Below the pieces are notes generated by a model. It did not search any database and was not told the DNA's origin. It saw only the letters and a list, made by a program, of their open reading frames with translations. Positions 35,095 to 43,554 of a stretch of 64,000 nt of DNA are shown piece after piece (the first letter of the stretch is position 1; the number at the start of each line of letters is the position of its first letter). A program made the translations under genes and the position numbers. Source of the stretch: Blastococcus sp. PRF04-17 (GTDB lineage: Bacteria > Actinomycetota > Actinomycetes > Mycobacteriales > Geodermatophilaceae); NCBI RefSeq assembly GCF_023016265.1, contig NZ_CP095412.1, forward strand, positions 3,658,001-3,722,000. Direction: 5' to 3'.

Positions 35095-36780
35095 ACCCCT
35101 CGACCGCGTTCGCCCGGGTGCTGGTGGACGAGCTGCTGCGCGGCGGCGTCACCGACGCCGTGCTCGCGCCGGGCTCGCGGTCCGCTCCGGTCGCGCTCGC
35201 CCTCGCCGGCGCCGAGCGGAACGGCCGGCTGCGGCTGCACGTCCGGATCGACGAGCGGACGGCGGCGTTCCTCGCCCTCGGACTGGCCAAGGCGTCGGGG
35301 CGACCGGTCCCGGTGCTGACCACGTCGGGGACGGCGGCGGCGCACCTGCACGCGGCGGTGCTCGAGGCCGACGCGAGCGGGGTGCCGCTGCTCGCGCTGA
35401 CCGCCGACCGGCCGCCCGAGCTGCGGGCCACCGGCGCCAACCAGACCATCGAGCAGGCCGGCCTCTACGGCGGTGCCGTCCGGTGGGCCGCCGACGTCGG
35501 CGTGCCCGAGGCGGCACGGGACGCGGCGCAGAACCGGTACTGGCGCTCGCTGGTGGCCAGGGCGCTGATCACCGCGCGCGGCGATACGTCTGCAGACCCC
35601 GGGCCGGTGCACCTCAACCTGGCGTTCCGCGAGCCGCTGCTGCCCGATGACGAGGACACCGGGCAGCTGGACGTCTTCTGGACGGGGCGGCCCGACGGCG
35701 CGCCGTGGACGGCGGCCCAGGCGTGGTCGCCCGCCACCGCCGGCTCCCCGCCCTGGCGCCGGCGGACGCTCGTCGTCATCGGAGACGGTCCTCCGTCCTG
35801 GGGGCGGGTCGCCGCCGACGTCGCCGCCGGCAACGGCTGGCCGGTCGTCGCCGAACCGTCCAGCGGTGGGTGGTCCGGCCTCCGAGCCGGTGCCCTGCTG
35901 CTCGACGCGCCGGAGTGGCTGGAGGAGCACCGTCCGGACCAGGTCGTCGTCGTCGGCCGGCCGACGCTGTCCCGGCCGGTGTCGCGCCTGCTCGCCGATG
36001 ACCGGATCGAGGTGATCACGACGACGACCACCCCCGCTGGGCGGATGCGACCCGGTCGAGCGCCACGGTGGGCCTCGACGTCGCCGCCGGGCCCGGTGAG
36101 GCGGGCACCCTCGACGGTGCCTGGGCGACGGAGTGGGCAGCCGCCGCCGAGCGGGTGGGAGGCGCGGTGGACGCCGTCCTCGACGGTGCCCCTGGCCTGT
36201 CGGCGGCACGGCTCGCGCGGGACGTCGTCGCGGCCCTGCCGGCGGGGGTCCTGCTCGTGCTGGGGTCCTCGACGCCCGTGCGCGACGTCGACCGGCTCGC
36301 CGTGCCGCGGGCAGACCTGACCGTGCTCGCCAACCGCGGTGTGGCCGGCATCGACGGCACGATCTCCACCGCCGTCGGGGCGGCGCTGGCGCACGCGGGA
36401 CCGGCCTTCGCGCTGATGGGCGACCTCACCTTCCTGCACGACCTCACCGGGCTGCTGCTGGGGAGGGGGAGCCGCTGCCGGACCTCACCGTGGTGGTCCC
36501 GGACAACGACGGGGGCGGGATCTTCGCGCAGCTCGAGCCGGGGCAGGACCGGCACGCGCGCGACTACCGGCGGGTGTTCGGCACGCCGCACGGCCGGGAC
36601 CTCGTGACCGTGGCCCGGTCGATGGGGTGGGCGGCCGGAGCGGTGGGTTCGGCCGGCGAGCTGCCGGGCGTCCTGGCCCTGGGCGGGCCGCGCGTGGTCG
36701 TCGTCCGCACCGACCAGCGGGCCGAGGCGGGCCTCGCGCGGGAGCTGCGGGCCGCCGCGCGGAGCGCACTTCCCGCCTGA
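35091..36780 (+). CDS. menD: SEPHCHC synthase MenD, with two apparent 1-nt deletions (about 36019-36030 and 36460-36469)
   Basis: Thiamine-diphosphate enzyme joining 2-oxoglutarate and isochorismate, first committed step of menaquinone synthesis. Segment 1 begins TAFARVLVDELLRGGVTDAV with VLTTSGTAAAHLHAAVLEAD and ANQTIEQAGLYG. After VITT the frame slips; segment 2 resumes DDHPRWADATRSSATVGLDV to HDLTGLLLG, and a G-run slip at GGGGAGGGGGAGCC precedes segment 3, PLPDLTVVVPDNDGGGIFAQ to the stop at 36778. Restoring one base at each place gives 563 residues, the normal length. Two slips in one essential gene point to sequence error. Confidence 0.9.
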
Positions 36781-36802
36781 CCGGCGGCTTCCCGGCTCCA
36801 CG

Positions 36803-36912
36803 TCTTGCGCTTCTCGTGCGGTTCCCTGGCGGGTGGCCTGCGGAAGGGCCCGCATCGTCGTCGTCGTCCCCGGGAGCCGCCCGGTCCCGGAGAGTCAAGG
36901 AGAGACGACGAC
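36803..36912 (+). promoter_or_regulatory. Conserved 110-bp upstream module of secreted paralogue 1
   Basis: This region matches 37634-37743 at the same distance from the ATG: CTTGCG-TTCTCGTGCGG-TTCCCT, then TGCGGAA, GCATCGTCGT, CCCGGTCCCGGA and a near-identical AGTCAAGGAGAGACGACGAC leader with AAGGAGAG as the SD. The repeated (C/T)TTGCGG / TTCTCNTGCGG units may be promoter or operator elements. No classical -35/-10 pair is certain. Confidence 0.55.
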
Positions 36913-37569
36913 ATGAGCTCGAACACCAGCCCCTTCCGCCGCCTCGCGGTGACGATCGCCATGGCCGGCGTCGCCGCGATCGGCACCGTTGCCCTCGCCC
37001 CGGCCGCCCTGGCCGACGACGCGGTCGTCACCGAGTCCGCTCCCGTCACCGAGTCCGCTCCCGAGCCCGCTCCGCTCACGGAGCCCGGCCCCGACGCGCT
37101 CCCCGCACCGGTCGCCCCGGCACCGTCCGGTCCCGTGACCCAGTCGGCTCCGGCCGTCCCGTCCGCTCCCGTGAACGAGGACGACGACGATGACGACGAC
37201 GACGATGACGAGGTCGTCGTCGCTCCGACCCCGGTCCCGCCGCCGGTCGTCTACGACAAGGACGGCAAGCCGATCAAGGCCCCCACGGTCTGCACGGCGC
37301 AGGACCTCGAGAACGTGACCAAGAACGTCGCCGACGCCACCAAGAAGGTCGCCTCGCTGACCAAGGCGGCCACCGTTCTCCGCCAGTCCGCGGTGGTCCT
37401 GCGCGCGCAGGCCGCCAAGGCCAAGGGCATGTCCGCGAAGCTCATCATCGGGCTCGCCGACGCCGCCGACCGGGCCGCGGCCCTGCTGGACGCCGAGGGC
37501 GTCAAGCTCCTGGCGAAGGCCGGCCAGAAGAACTGCATCGAGGTCACCGCGCCCGGCGGTCGCTTCTGA
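36913..37569 (+). CDS. Secreted helical protein, paralogue 1, with Pro/Ala-rich insert and ten-Asp tract
   Basis: 218 residues of unknown family. Sec signal peptide 1-34 (LAVTIAMAGVAAIGTVALAP, cleavage after ALA). Residues 36-112 are disordered: TESAPVTESAPEPAP, then N-E, ten Asp at 90-99 and VVVAPTPVPPPV. The C-terminal half starts VVYDKDGKPIKAPTVCTAQDL and is a Lys/Ala-rich helical hairpin bounded by Cys127 and Cys208, likely disulfide linked. Its tandem paralogue at 37744 shares the signal peptide, the VVYDKDG box, both Cys and the GGRF end but lacks the insert. It lies between menD and menF without obvious metabolic link. Confidence 0.85.
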   Translation: MSSNTSPFRRLAVTIAMAGVAAIGTVALAPAALADDAVVTESAPVTESAPEPAPLTEPGPDALPAPVAPAPSGPVTQSAPAVPSAPVNEDDDDDDDDDDEVVVAPTPVPPPVVYDKDGKPIKAPTVCTAQDLENVTKNVADATKKVASLTKAATVLRQSAVVLRAQAAKAKGMSAKLIIGLADAADRAAALLDAEGVKLLAKAGQKNCIEVTAPGGRF

Positions 37570-37582
37570 TCCCAGCACCACG

Positions 37583-37624
37583 CGCCGGACGGCGGTGTCC
37601 CTCTTGGGGCACCGCCGTCCGGCG
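37583..37624 (+). terminator. Strong hairpin terminator after secreted paralogue 1
   Basis: CGCCGGACGGCGGTG (37583-37597) pairs perfectly with CACCGCCGTCCGGCG (37610-37624), extendable by CCC/GGG into the loop; followed by a T-containing TCTTGCTGTTCTTG. The core GGCGGTGTCCCTC is shared with the terminator of paralogue 2. Confidence 0.85.
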
Positions 37625-37633
37625 TCTTGCTGT

Positions 37634-37743
37634 TCTTGCGGTTCTCTTGCGGATCCCTCCCGTGTGGCTTGCGGAACGACCTGCATCGTCGTTCCTGTCA
37701 CCGGGATCGTCCCGGTCCCGGATAGTCAAGGAGAGACGACGAC
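37634..37743 (+). promoter_or_regulatory. Conserved 110-bp upstream module of secreted paralogue 2
   Basis: Second copy of the module at 36803-36912. It begins TTCTTGCGGTTCTCTTGCGG, carries TGTGGCTTGCGGAA and GCATCGTCGTTCC, and ends with the same SD leader. Distance to ATG is identical (110 bp). Confidence 0.55.
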
Positions 37744-38172
37744 ATGAGCTCGAACATCAGCACCTTCCGCCGCCTCGCGGTGACGATCGCCATGGCCGGC
37801 GTGGCTGCGTTCGGCACCGTGGCCATCGCCCCCGCCGCCCACGCCGCCGACGTCGTGTACGACAAGGACGGCAACCCGGTCTCGGCGCCCACGATCTGCA
37901 CCGCCGAGGACCTGGCGGAGTACGCCCGGAAGCTCGCGGAGGCCACCGCGCAGGCTGCCGTCCTCGACAGCGCCGCGGCGAAGCTGCGCGCGGAGGCCGA
38001 CGCGCTCTACGCCAAGGCGGCCAAGATCCCCGGCCAGGCCAAGGGCATCGTCAAGCAGGCCGAGAGGGCCGACGCCGCGGCCGCGGAGCTGGAGGCGCAG
38101 GCCCGCAAGCTGATCGAGAAGGCCAGCCAGAAGACCTGCATCGAGCAGCCCACGGGCGGCGGTCGCTTCTGA
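37744..38172 (+). CDS. Secreted helical protein, paralogue 2
   Basis: 142 residues. Signal peptide 1-34 is almost identical to paralogue 1 (cleavage after APAAHA), and the mature protein begins ADVVYDKDGNPVSAPTICTA. The rest is an Ala/Lys/Glu-rich coiled-coil-like helical region between Cys52 and Cys132; the Cys-to-Cys spacing is 80, against 81 in paralogue 1. Ends QPTGGGRF. SD AAGGAGAG lies about 9 nt upstream of the ATG. Not recognised as any known family; a cell-wall or extracellular small protein is inferred from the signal peptide and disulfide pair. Confidence 0.85.
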   Translation: MSSNISTFRRLAVTIAMAGVAAFGTVAIAPAAHAADVVYDKDGNPVSAPTICTAEDLAEYARKLAEATAQAAVLDSAAAKLRAEADALYAKAAKIPGQAKGIVKQAERADAAAAELEAQARKLIEKASQKTCIEQPTGGGRF

Positions 38173-38185
38173 GCGCACCCCTACC

Positions 38186-38232
38186 ACGCCGAAACGGCGG
38201 TGTCCCTCGGGGGGACACCGCCGTTCCGGCGT
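38186..38232 (+). terminator. Strong hairpin terminator after secreted paralogue 2
   Basis: ACGCCGAAACGGCGGTGTCCC pairs, with one mismatch, with GGGACACCGCCGTTCCGGCGT around a short loop. It is the counterpart of 37583-37624 and lies just before the convergent menF stop. Confidence 0.82.
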
Positions 38233-38243
38233 TCCGGAGGGAT

Positions 38244-39521
38244 TCAGCCCTCGAGGGCGGCCTGGAAGGCGGCGAACTTCGCCTGGGTCTCCGCCAGCTC
38301 GGACGCCGGATCGGAGCCGGCGACGATGCCGCACCCGGCGAAGAGCCGCGCGCTGTGCTCGCCGAGCAGCTCCGCACAGCGCAGGGCCAGCCCGAACTCC
38401 CCGTCGCCCCGAGCGTCCAGCCAGCCCACCGGGCCCGCGTAGCGGCCCCGGTCCATGCCCTCGAGCTCGGCGATCGCCGCGGCGGCGTCCTTCGCGGGGG
38501 TGCCGCACACGGCTGCCGTCGGGTGCACGGCCCCGATCAGGTCGAGCAGCCCGGCCCGGCCGCGCAGCCCGCGAGTGTGCTGGGTCCCGGTGACGTCGGA
38601 GGCCAGGTGGCGGACGTTGGCGAGGGTCAGCAGCTCCGGCTCGGCCGGCGCCGTCAGGGTGCTGCAGAACGGCTCGAGCGCCCGCACGAGCGAGTCGACG
38701 GCCAGGGCGTGCTCGGCGCGGTCCTTCGCGGAGCCGATCAGGGCGGCGGCCAGGCGCTCGTCGTGGTCGCCGGCCCCGCGGGGCGCCGTGCCGGCCAGCA
38801 CCCGCGCCGACAGCTCGCGGCCGGTGCGCCGCAGCAGCAGTTCGGGAGTTGCGCCGAGCAGCCCGTCGACGGCGAACGTCCAGCAGTCGGGGAAACGGTC
38901 GGCCAGACGGTGCAGCAGCCGGCGCGGATCCAGCGGGACGTCGGAGGACACGAGCAGGTCGCGGGCGAGCACCACCTTGGCCAGTTCGCCGGCGCCGATC
39001 CGCTCGACCGCGGTCGCCACCGACGCACACCAGCTGGCGGGGTCCAGCGCGCCGTCGGCGTAGCGCAGTCGCGCGCCCGGTGCGTCGTCCGGCGGGCGGG
39101 GCGGCGGCAGGAGGTCCGGCTCGACGTCGCCCACGGTGGTGACCCAGCGGCGGCCGTCGCGCCGGCCGACGACGACCTCGGGGACGACGAAGACCGACGT
39201 GCCCACCTCGGGGTCGAACGCGATGCTCGCGAACAGGACCGGCCCCGAACCGGGGACGTCGAGCTCGTCGTCCACGTCGAGCCCGGCCGTCCACTCCGCC
39301 CACCAGGCGGCCGCTTCCGCGAGGCCTCGGGGCCCCGACACCTCCAGCCGGGCGGCCTCGCCCCACCCGACGAGTCCCTCGCCGCGGCGCACCCAGGACA
39401 GCCCGCCCCGGGACGGGAGATGGCGGAGGAGGGCGCCGGGGGCGCTCGTTTCGATCGTCGTCACCGTGCGCCTCGGGGACGCGGCGGCCGCGTCCAGCGA
39501 GGTCAGGGCGCCCACGGTCAC
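38244..39521 (-). CDS. menF: Isochorismate synthase
   Basis: Chorismate-binding enzyme giving isochorismate for menaquinone. 425 residues; the catalytic C-terminal domain runs from about 165 ([20 protein letters not shown]) through [35 protein letters not shown] and the Mg-binding [20 protein letters not shown]. The GTG at 39521 is chosen because upstream residues are not family-like; GTG 39515 is an alternative. Divergent from menG with 35 bp between starts, so the promoters must overlap. Confidence 0.92.
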   Translation of the reverse strand: MTVGALTSLDAAAASPRRTVTTIETSAPGALLRHLPSRGGLSWVRRGEGLVGWGEAARLEVSGPRGLAEAAAWWAEWTAGLDVDDELDVPGSGPVLFASIAFDPEVGTSVFVVPEVVVGRRDGRRWVTTVGDVEPDLLPPPRPPDDAPGARLRYADGALDPASWCASVATAVERIGAGELAKVVLARDLLVSSDVPLDPRRLLHRLADRFPDCWTFAVDGLLGATPELLLRRTGRELSARVLAGTAPRGAGDHDERLAAALIGSAKDRAEHALAVDSLVRALEPFCSTLTAPAEPELLTLANVRHLASDVTGTQHTRGLRGRAGLLDLIGAVHPTAAVCGTPAKDAAAAIAELEGMDRGRYAGPVGWLDARGDGEFGLALRCAELLGEHSARLFAGCGIVAGSDPASELAETQAKFAAFQAALEG

Positions 39522-39556
39522 CTGCCCAGCGTAGGCAGCCTTGTAGCGTCCTCGCC

Positions 39557-40276
39557 GTGGGAGACCGGCGAGAGGACGGACACAGCAGCGGCGTGCGGGC
39601 GGGGCTGGACAAGCGGCCGGCCGACGTGGCGGCCATGTTCGACCGGGTCGCCCGCCGCTACGACCTGACCAACACGGTCCTCTCCGGGGGCCGCGACGCC
39701 GCCTGGCGCCGGGCGACCCGCGAGGCGCTGGGCGCACGCGCGGGAGACGTCGTCCTCGACGTCGCCGCCGGGACGGCGGTCTCGACCGTGGAGCTGGCGG
39801 CCGGCGGCGTGACCGCCGTCGCCTGCGACTTCTCCCTGGGCATGCTGCGCGCGGGTGCCGCCCGGCCGGTGCCCAAGGTGGCCGGGGACGCGATGGCCCT
39901 GCCGCTGGCCGACGAGAGCGTGGACGGCGTGGTCATCTCGTTCGGGCTGCGCAACGTGGCCGACCCCGACGCCGCGCTGCGGGAGTTCCGGCGGGTGACC
40001 AGGCCCGGCGGCACGCTGGTGATCTGCGAGTTCTCCTCGCCGACCTGGACCCCGTTCCGCACCGTCTACACCGAGTACCTGATGAAGGCGCTGCCCCGGA
40101 TCGCCCGCGCGGTGAGCAGCAATCCCGAGGCGTACGTCTACCTCGCCGAGTCGATCCGGGCCTGGCCCGACCAGCCGGCGCTGGCCGCCCGCGTGCAGGA
40201 CGCCGGCTGGACCGACGTGGCCTGGCAGAACCTCACCGGCGGCGTCGTGGCGCTGCACCGCGCCCGCCGCCCGTGA
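39557..40276 (+). CDS. menG: Demethylmenaquinone methyltransferase
   Basis: SAM-dependent C-methylation that completes menaquinone. 239 residues of the UbiE/COQ5 family: [18 protein letters not shown] at 29-46, SAM motif [37 protein letters not shown] and [14 protein letters not shown] at the end. TAGCGT (39544-39549) sits 7 nt before the GTG, a leaderless pattern. Overlaps the next gene by 4 nt. Confidence 0.94.
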   Translation: MGDRREDGHSSGVRAGLDKRPADVAAMFDRVARRYDLTNTVLSGGRDAAWRRATREALGARAGDVVLDVAAGTAVSTVELAAGGVTAVACDFSLGMLRAGAARPVPKVAGDAMALPLADESVDGVVISFGLRNVADPDAALREFRRVTRPGGTLVICEFSSPTWTPFRTVYTEYLMKALPRIARAVSSNPEAYVYLAESIRAWPDQPALAARVQDAGWTDVAWQNLTGGVVALHRARRP

Positions 40277-40890
40277 CCGTCCTGCCGACCGGTGAGCCGC
40301 TGGTCGGACGGTTCGTGCGGCTGGACCTCCTCACCGAGGCCGACCTGCCGGAGCTCTTCCCACTGCTGGCCGACCCCGCCGTCTACGCGAGCGGCTACGT
40401 GGTGCACCGGCGGCCGACGTCGCTCGAGGACGGCGTGCAGCTCGCCCGGGAGCGGTTCCTGCGCGGCCAGGGGCAGGCCGACGGCGTCGGTGGCGGGCGG
40501 ACCGCCTACGCGATCCGTCGGGTGGCCGACGGGACGCTGGTCGGCACGTCCTCGCTGCTGGAGGCGCACCTGGTCAACGAGTCGATCCACCTCGGCTCGA
40601 CCCTGTACGGCTCGCAGTGGTGGGGCACGCGGGTGAACCCGGAGGCGAAGCTCCTGCTGCTCGCGCAGTGCTTCGACGACTGCGGCTACGGCCGGGTGAA
40701 GATCCAGACCGACGCACTGAACACCCGGTCCCAGGCGGCGATCGCGAAGCTCGGTGCCCGGCGCGAGGGCGTCCTCCGGCGGGACATGCGGCGGGAGGAC
40801 GGCACGTTCCGCGACACGGTCGTGTTCAGCGTGCTGCGCGACGAATGGTCCGAGGTCAGAGCGGCTCTCGAGGCGCGGCTGAAGGATTAG
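40273..40890 (+). CDS. GNAT-family N-acetyltransferase (RimJ/RimL type)
   Basis: 205 residues with the GNAT fold: [20 protein letters not shown] start, [20 protein letters not shown] beta strands, [20 protein letters not shown] acetyl-CoA region and [20 protein letters not shown]. Similar proteins acetylate ribosomal N-termini or small molecules; the target is unknown. Coupled to menG by a GTGA overlap, but a role in quinone synthesis is not implied. Confidence 0.85.
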   Translation: MTVLPTGEPLVGRFVRLDLLTEADLPELFPLLADPAVYASGYVVHRRPTSLEDGVQLARERFLRGQGQADGVGGGRTAYAIRRVADGTLVGTSSLLEAHLVNESIHLGSTLYGSQWWGTRVNPEAKLLLLAQCFDDCGYGRVKIQTDALNTRSQAAIAKLGARREGVLRRDMRREDGTFRDTVVFSVLRDEWSEVRAALEARLKD

Positions 40891-40899
40891 CGTGGGGCC

Positions 40900-41049
40900 A
40901 TGACGACCCCGCCACCGCCGCCCGGGCCCCCGTCGCCGGTTCCCTCGCCCACCGACCCGACGCCGCCACCGGTCCCCGCCCCGTACCCGACGCCCGGCCC
41001 CGCGGACCCCACGGCTCCGCCGCCGGCGCCGGGCCCCGAGCCGCTCTAG
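40900..41049 (+). CDS. Proline-rich 49-residue ORF with leaderless-type promoter
   Basis: ATG at 40900 with TAGCGT (40888-40893) 6 nt upstream, the same geometry as established genes here. The peptide is about half proline, with PxPxP repeats and only two acidic and no basic residues. No signal peptide. The TAG at 41047 is followed 16 bp later by the phosphoribosyltransferase GTG. It may be a real disordered peptide or an upstream leader frame; evidence is promoter geometry and intact frame only. Confidence 0.42.
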   Translation: MTTPPPPPGPPSPVPSPTDPTPPPVPAPYPTPGPADPTAPPPAPGPEPL

Positions 41050-41065
41050 GACCTCCGTCTCCGAC

Positions 41066-41713
41066 GTGTCCGCGCAGCGGTTCGCCGACCGCCAGGCCGC
41101 CGGCCGGGCCCTGGGGGAGCGGCTCGCGACCTCGCTGGCCGGCGGCTCGGGCGTCGTCGTCCTCGGGCTCCCGCGGGGTGGCGTGGTGGTCGCCGCAGAG
41201 GTGGCCGGGGCCCTCGGTGCGGCGCTCGACGTCCTGGTCGTGCGCAAGCTGGGCCTGCCGTGGCAGCCGGAACTCGCCATGGGTGCGATAGCCGCCGTCG
41301 GGGGCGCGGTGGAGACCGTCCGCGTCGACGCGGTCCTGCGGTCCGCCGCCGTCGACGACGAGACGTTCGAACGGGTGCGGGCACGCGAGCTGGCCGAGCT
41401 GCGCCGTCGCGAGGCGAGCTACCGCGGGGAACGCGCGGCCGCGGACGTGCAGGGCCGGGTGGTCGTGGTGGTGGACGACGGGCTGGCGACGGGCGCCACC
41501 ATGCGCGCGGCGGTCGTCGCCCTGCGCCGGCAGCGGCCGGCACGGCTGGTGGCGGCCGTCCCGGTCGGATCGCCCTCGGCGCTCGCCGCCCTCCGGGACG
41601 ACGTCGACGAGGTGGTCTGCCTCAGCGCTCCCCGCTCCTTCCGGGCGGTCGGCCAGGGTTACGCGGACTTCGCCGAGACCTCCGACGCGGAGGTCCGCGC
41701 GGCCCTCTCCTGA
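41066..41713 (+). CDS. Phosphoribosyltransferase-domain protein
   Basis: 215 residues of the type I PRTase fold. The PRPP loop VVVVVDDGLATGATMRAAVV is near residues 131-150, and LGLPRGGVVVAAEVAGALGA forms the N-terminal core. This class (seen next to alpha/beta hydrolases or alone in actinobacteria) lacks a known substrate; nucleobase salvage is not established. GTG start. Precedes the Rex operator region by 52 bp. Confidence 0.88.
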   Translation: MSAQRFADRQAAGRALGERLATSLAGGSGVVVLGLPRGGVVVAAEVAGALGAALDVLVVRKLGLPWQPELAMGAIAAVGGAVETVRVDAVLRSAAVDDETFERVRARELAELRRREASYRGERAAADVQGRVVVVVDDGLATGATMRAAVVALRRQRPARLVAAVPVGSPSALAALRDDVDEVVCLSAPRSFRAVGQGYADFAETSDAEVRAALS

Positions 41714-41745
41714 GGCCCTGCTGTTCCCTCGCTCACACGCAGGCC

Positions 41746-41751
41746 TAGACT
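41746..41751 (+). promoter_or_regulatory. Candidate -10 element upstream of the Rex site
   Basis: TAGACT at 41746-41751; TTCCCT at 41724-41729 is a possible weak -35 with a 16-bp gap. Transcription would start about 41758, placing the Rex operator at roughly +8 to +25, where bound Rex would block elongation or initiation. Confidence 0.4.
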
Positions 41752-41765
41752 CGGACCGAGAGACT

Positions 41766-41783
41766 TTGTGAACTTATTCACAA
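41766..41783. promoter_or_regulatory. Perfect Rex operator upstream of geranylgeranyl reductase and nuo
   Basis: TTGTGAACTTATTCACAA is an exact match to the Rex consensus TTGTGAA-N4-TTCACAA. It is 35 bp before the reductase GTG and 1.4 kb before nuoA in the same direction. Rex is encoded at 18523. It is also the most AT-rich short stretch in the area. Confidence 0.88.
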
Positions 41784-41817
41784 GCTCTGCTTCGACGTCC
41801 GGGAAGGGGGCGCCGAC

Positions 41818-43085
41818 GTGTCGGCACCGGCGGGAGAGCGGCAGCAGGCCGACGTCGTCGTGGTCGGCGCCGGGCCCGCCGGCTCGTCCGCGGCGTGGTG
41901 GCTGGCGCAGGCCGGGGTCGATGTCGTCGTCCTCGAGAAGGCGGCCTTCCCCGCGAGAAGGTCTGCGGCGACGGGCTGACCCCGCGCGGCGTCAAGGCCC
42001 TGCTCGACGTGGGCATCGACCCCAGCGGCTGGGTCCGCCACAAGGGGCTGCGCGTCACCGGCGGCGGCCAGGTCGTGGAGGTGGACTGGCCGCGGCTGGA
42101 CAGCTGGCCGGACTACAGCGTCGTGCGACCGCGCAGCGAGCTGGACGCGCTGCTCGCCGACCACGCGGTGGCGGCCGGCGCCCGGCTGCACACCGGGGTG
42201 ACGGTCACCGACCCGCTGTTCGACGACGCGGGCCGGGTGGCCGGCGTGCGGACCGAGGCCGGGGCCGACCGGACCCCGGGCGAGTGGAGGGCGCCGTTGG
42301 TGGTCTCCGCCGAGGGGTTGTCGGGCCGGCTGGCCAAGTCGCTGGGGCTGGTCCGCGACGAGCACCGGCCGCTCGGCGTCGCCGTCCGCCGGTACGTCCG
42401 TACGCCCCGGGCGGCCGACCACTACCTCGACATCTCCTTCGACCTGTCGGCCGACGGGCCGACCGCGGCCTCGATGCCCGGGTACGGGTGGGTGTTCGGG
42501 ATGGGCGACGGGACGGCGAACGTCGGCTTCGGCCTGCTCGACACCCGGCGTGCCGGCGACGCCGACCACCGGGAGACGCTGCGCCGCTGGCTCGCCACCT
42601 TCCCGGCCGAGGCGCAGCTGGACGAGGAGCACGCCGTCACCCCGCTGCGGGGGGCCGGTCTGCCCATGGCGCTGCACCGCCGGCCCGCCTACACCCGCGG
42701 CCTGCTGCTCACCGGCGACGCCGCGGGCACGGTCAACCCGTTCAACGGCGAGGGCATCAGCTACGCGATGGAGACCGGCCGCATGGCTGCCGAGACCGCA
42801 GCCGACGCCCTGGCGCAGCCGGAAGGTCCGCTGCGCGAGGCGGTGCTGCATCGGTATCCCGACCGGCTGCGCGCCGAGTACGGCCGGCACCACCGCCTGG
42901 GTGTCGGTTTCCTCGCCCTGCTGAGCCGGCCGGACGTCGTCCGCTTCGCGACGGCGCACGGTCTCAAGCGCCCCGTGCTGGTGAACGCGGCCCTGCGGCT
43001 GATGGGCAATCTCGGCGACGGGATGCGCGGCGACGCCGTCGACCGGGCCATCGCCGTCCTGACCCGGCTCGTACCGGCGGTGTGA
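41818..43085 (+). CDS. Geranylgeranyl reductase family flavoprotein, with an apparent 1-nt deletion at 41949-41952
   Basis: FAD oxidoreductase that saturates isoprenoid chains, in actinobacteria probably the menaquinone side chain (MenJ-like) or another polyprenoid. FAD motif VVVVGAGPAGSSAAWWLAQA is near residues 14-33; GDAAGTVNPFNGEGISYAME is the second FAD site. The frame breaks at TTCCCCGCGAGAAG; a fifth C gives FPREKVCGDGLTPRGVKALL and one ORF of 422 residues. GTG 41818 has a GGGAAGGGGG SD. Rv0561c holds the same place before grcC1. Confidence 0.88.
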
Positions 43086-43169
43086 CCGTGGTCGACATCA
43101 CACCGAGGACACGTGCCGACACGGAGCGTGAACCCCGGACGCCTGCCCGGACCGTGATCGTCCTCACCG

Positions 43170-43175
43170 TAGGGT
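43170..43175 (+). promoter_or_regulatory. Candidate -10 of a leaderless nuoA promoter
   Basis: TAGGGT with a 7-nt spacer to the nuoA ATG at 43183, matching the geometry at senX3, menC and menG. This would let nuo be transcribed independently of the Rex-site promoter. Confidence 0.4.
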
Positions 43176-43182
43176 GCCGCTG

Positions 43183-43545
43183 ATGCTGTCGAACTACGTC
43201 CCGATCGTCGGGCTCTTCGCGCTGGCTGCCGGCTTCGCGTTGTTCTCGGTGACGCTGGCGCCCTTCGTGGGTCCGCGGCGCTACAACCGGGCCAAGCTCG
43301 ACGCCTACGAGTGCGGGATCGAGCCGACCGACCAGCCGTTGACCGGCGGGCGCTTCCCGGTCAAGTACTACCTGACGGCGATGCTCTTCATCGTCTTCGA
43401 CATCGAGATCGTCTTCCTCTACCCCTGGGCCGTCGCCAACGACGCGCTCGGGCTCTGGGGTCTGGTCGCGATGGTCGTCTTCATCGGCACGGTCTTCCTC
43501 GCCTTCGCCTACGAGTGGCGGCGCGGCGGGCTGGAGTGGGACTAG
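43183..43545 (+). CDS. nuoA: NADH-quinone oxidoreductase subunit A
   Basis: Membrane-arm subunit at the quinone entrance of complex I. 120 residues, three helices; conserved KLDAYECGIEP and RFPVKYYLTAMLFIVFDIEI. ATG 43183 is preferred over GTG 43174 because a -10-like TAGGGT ends 7 nt before it. First of fourteen nuo genes in standard order A-N. Confidence 0.95.
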   Translation: MLSNYVPIVGLFALAAGFALFSVTLAPFVGPRRYNRAKLDAYECGIEPTDQPLTGGRFPVKYYLTAMLFIVFDIEIVFLYPWAVANDALGLWGLVAMVVFIGTVFLAFAYEWRRGGLEWD

Positions 43546-43554
43546 GGAGCCACG

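Noticed and set aside
36913-38172. Secreted pair as a toxin/immunity or toxin/antitoxin system
   Set aside because: The two are homologous to each other, both have signal peptides, and neither has a toxin-like motif.
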